From Sulfurovum sp. (GTDB taxonomy: Bacteria > Campylobacterota > Campylobacteria > Campylobacterales > Sulfurovaceae), in assembly GCA_020726085.1 (NCBI GenBank), contig DYTG01000050.1:4809-11943 (forward strand): 7,135 nt of DNA. Direction: 5' to 3'. Below, piece by piece: positions 6,487 to 7,135 of this stretch. The position numbers and the translations under genes are program-made. Numbering within the stretch: position 1 is the first letter of the stretch; each line of letters opens with the position of its first letter. Under the pieces are notes generated by a model that saw only the letters and a program-made list of their open reading frames with translations, made no database searches and had not been told where the DNA came from.

Positions 6487-7023
6487 CTATCGTACAATCT
6501 TGGTAAACTTACTGCCCTCAATAGTAAGATTGTACATCAAACCTTTATTGCCAAAGACAAAGGCAACGATGGGTTTGTTGATGGTTTTAGAAGTGATGCT
6601 TTTGCCTCCACCCAAATCAACCAACGCCACCGAACCGTCCACGCCTATCTCCCAACCATCTGAAACCAAAAATTGATCCAAAGCCTTTTGAGTCATAAAA
6701 GCAATAATCATTGATTTCTCTTGTATGCCAAACTGCAACCCTACCGAAGCTGAGGCTGTGCTGTAGTAGTATTTGCTTTTGCCGTTGATACGCAAAACAC
6801 CCTCACCGTATTCGCCTCCTATTCCAATACCTGCTTTGACGATACTGGGAAAAATCAAAAGGGCTTTGACATCGTTTTGTACAAACGTCATCGCTCCTTT
6901 TACCTCTCGATTAAACTGTTTGAGCGCCTCATTGGCACCTCTATCAATCTCTTTGGCACTATCGGCATAAAGCAAGTTGCCAATCAAAAGCATCATTGCC
7001 ACTATCCATTTAACTCTTTGCAT
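6487..7023 (-). CDS. SYLF/YSC84-family lipid-binding protein, exported
   Basis: A 178-residue secreted or periplasmic protein. An N-terminal signal peptide (KWIVAMMLLIGNLLYA) with a likely cleavage after Ala20 is followed by the SYLF domain: VKALLIFPSIVKAGIGIGGE, YGEGVLRINGKSKYYYSTAS, ASVGLQFGIQEKSMIIAFMT, GWEIGVDGSVALVDLG, then IVAFVFGNKGLMYNLTIEGS. These are the hallmark blocks of the family, which in eukaryotes binds phosphoinositides; the bacterial role is not well established. Start ATG has AAGGA about 7 nt upstream and a perfect -10 box beyond. It is convergent with the nifE remnant genes and appears functionally unrelated to them. Confidence 0.92.
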   Translation of the reverse strand: MQRVKWIVAMMLLIGNLLYADSAKEIDRGANEALKQFNREVKGAMTFVQNDVKALLIFPSIVKAGIGIGGEYGEGVLRINGKSKYYYSTASASVGLQFGIQEKSMIIAFMTQKALDQFLVSDGWEIGVDGSVALVDLGGGKSITSKTINKPIVAFVFGNKGLMYNLTIEGSKFTKIVR

Positions 7024-7050
7024 GGTCTATCCTTTGGTTTTAGATGCTTA

Positions 7051-7056
7051 ATTATA
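7051..7056 (-). promoter_or_regulatory. Sigma-70 -10 box (TATAAT) for the SYLF gene
   Basis: On the - strand GATATAATTAAG carries a perfect TATAAT 28 nt before the start codon, giving a short leader of about 20 nt. TTAAGG 18 nt upstream could be a weak -35. Position and match make it the likely promoter of the SYLF gene. Confidence 0.55.
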
Positions 7057-7094
7057 TCTTTTTATTCTTCAACACCTTAATGCCTAAATCGGTC

Positions 7095-7129
7095 TACTTG
7101 GACACTGTTTTCAGTTTTACTTGGACACT
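7095..7129. repeat. Two direct copies of TACTTGGACACT, possible IS end
   Basis: TACTTGGACACT occurs at 7095-7106 and again at 7118-7129, a spacing of 23 nt or about two helical turns, each followed by a T-rich stretch. The pattern of repeated short sites at the very end of the window resembles the transposase-binding repeats at the ends of some insertion sequences (IS21-like elements have such multiple repeats). No transposase gene is in the window, so the assignment is only a guess. Confidence 0.35.
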
Positions 7130-7135
7130 TTTAGT

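Noticed and set aside
6352..6663. A 103-codon + strand frame overlapping the 3' end of the SYLF gene
   Set aside because: It starts with TTG, has no conserved sequence and half of it is antisense to the clearly real SYLF gene.

Overview
The window reads as part of a Campylobacterota (Epsilonproteobacteria) chromosome, probably a free-living nitrogen-fixing lineage related to Sulfurospirillum, Sulfurimonas, Sulfuricurvum or Arcobacter. This rests on the low GC content, the style of the proteins and the presence of a nif gene; the genus cannot be fixed from the sequence. No complete mobile element, CRISPR array, rRNA or tRNA was seen.

Left block (1-937, + strand): the 3' part of a multi-cluster 4Fe-4S ferredoxin-type gene running in from outside the window. 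The frame is stopped by a TAG at 737-739. The same frame then continues for 65 codons and encodes a CxxC...CxxC zinc-ribbon tail, so the original protein probably ended at 935-937.

Central block (957-4686, - strand): four co-directional genes. In transcription order these are a small helical, possibly hemerythrin-like protein, prs (PRPP synthetase), lepA (elongation factor 4) and a four-helix CopD-like membrane protein. prs, lepA and the membrane gene are tightly packed (12 and 5 nt gaps) and intact, and a plausible intrinsic terminator lies past the last of them. These are housekeeping genes.

Right block (4788-6395, + strand): a near-consensus sigma-54-type promoter followed by nifE, the scaffold subunit gene for nitrogenase FeMo-cofactor assembly. 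nifE is clearly broken. Reading conserved NifE sequence from end to end needs five frame changes and one TAG readthrough. Several lesions look like slippage (A-run, CA and GA repeats, a 10-nt deletion between short repeats). A small ORF overlaps the nifE stop and is intact. An ATGA-coupled third ORF stops after 15 codons, so the nif operon seems to be cut off here.

Far right (6487-7135): an intact exported SYLF/YSC84-family lipid-binding protein gene on the - strand with a clear promoter and RBS. Behind it are two copies of a 12-bp repeat at the window edge that look like the terminal repeats of an insertion sequence lying outside the window.

The most notable signal is a decaying nitrogen-fixation locus next to intact core genes. 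I found no convincing new defence or genetic system.
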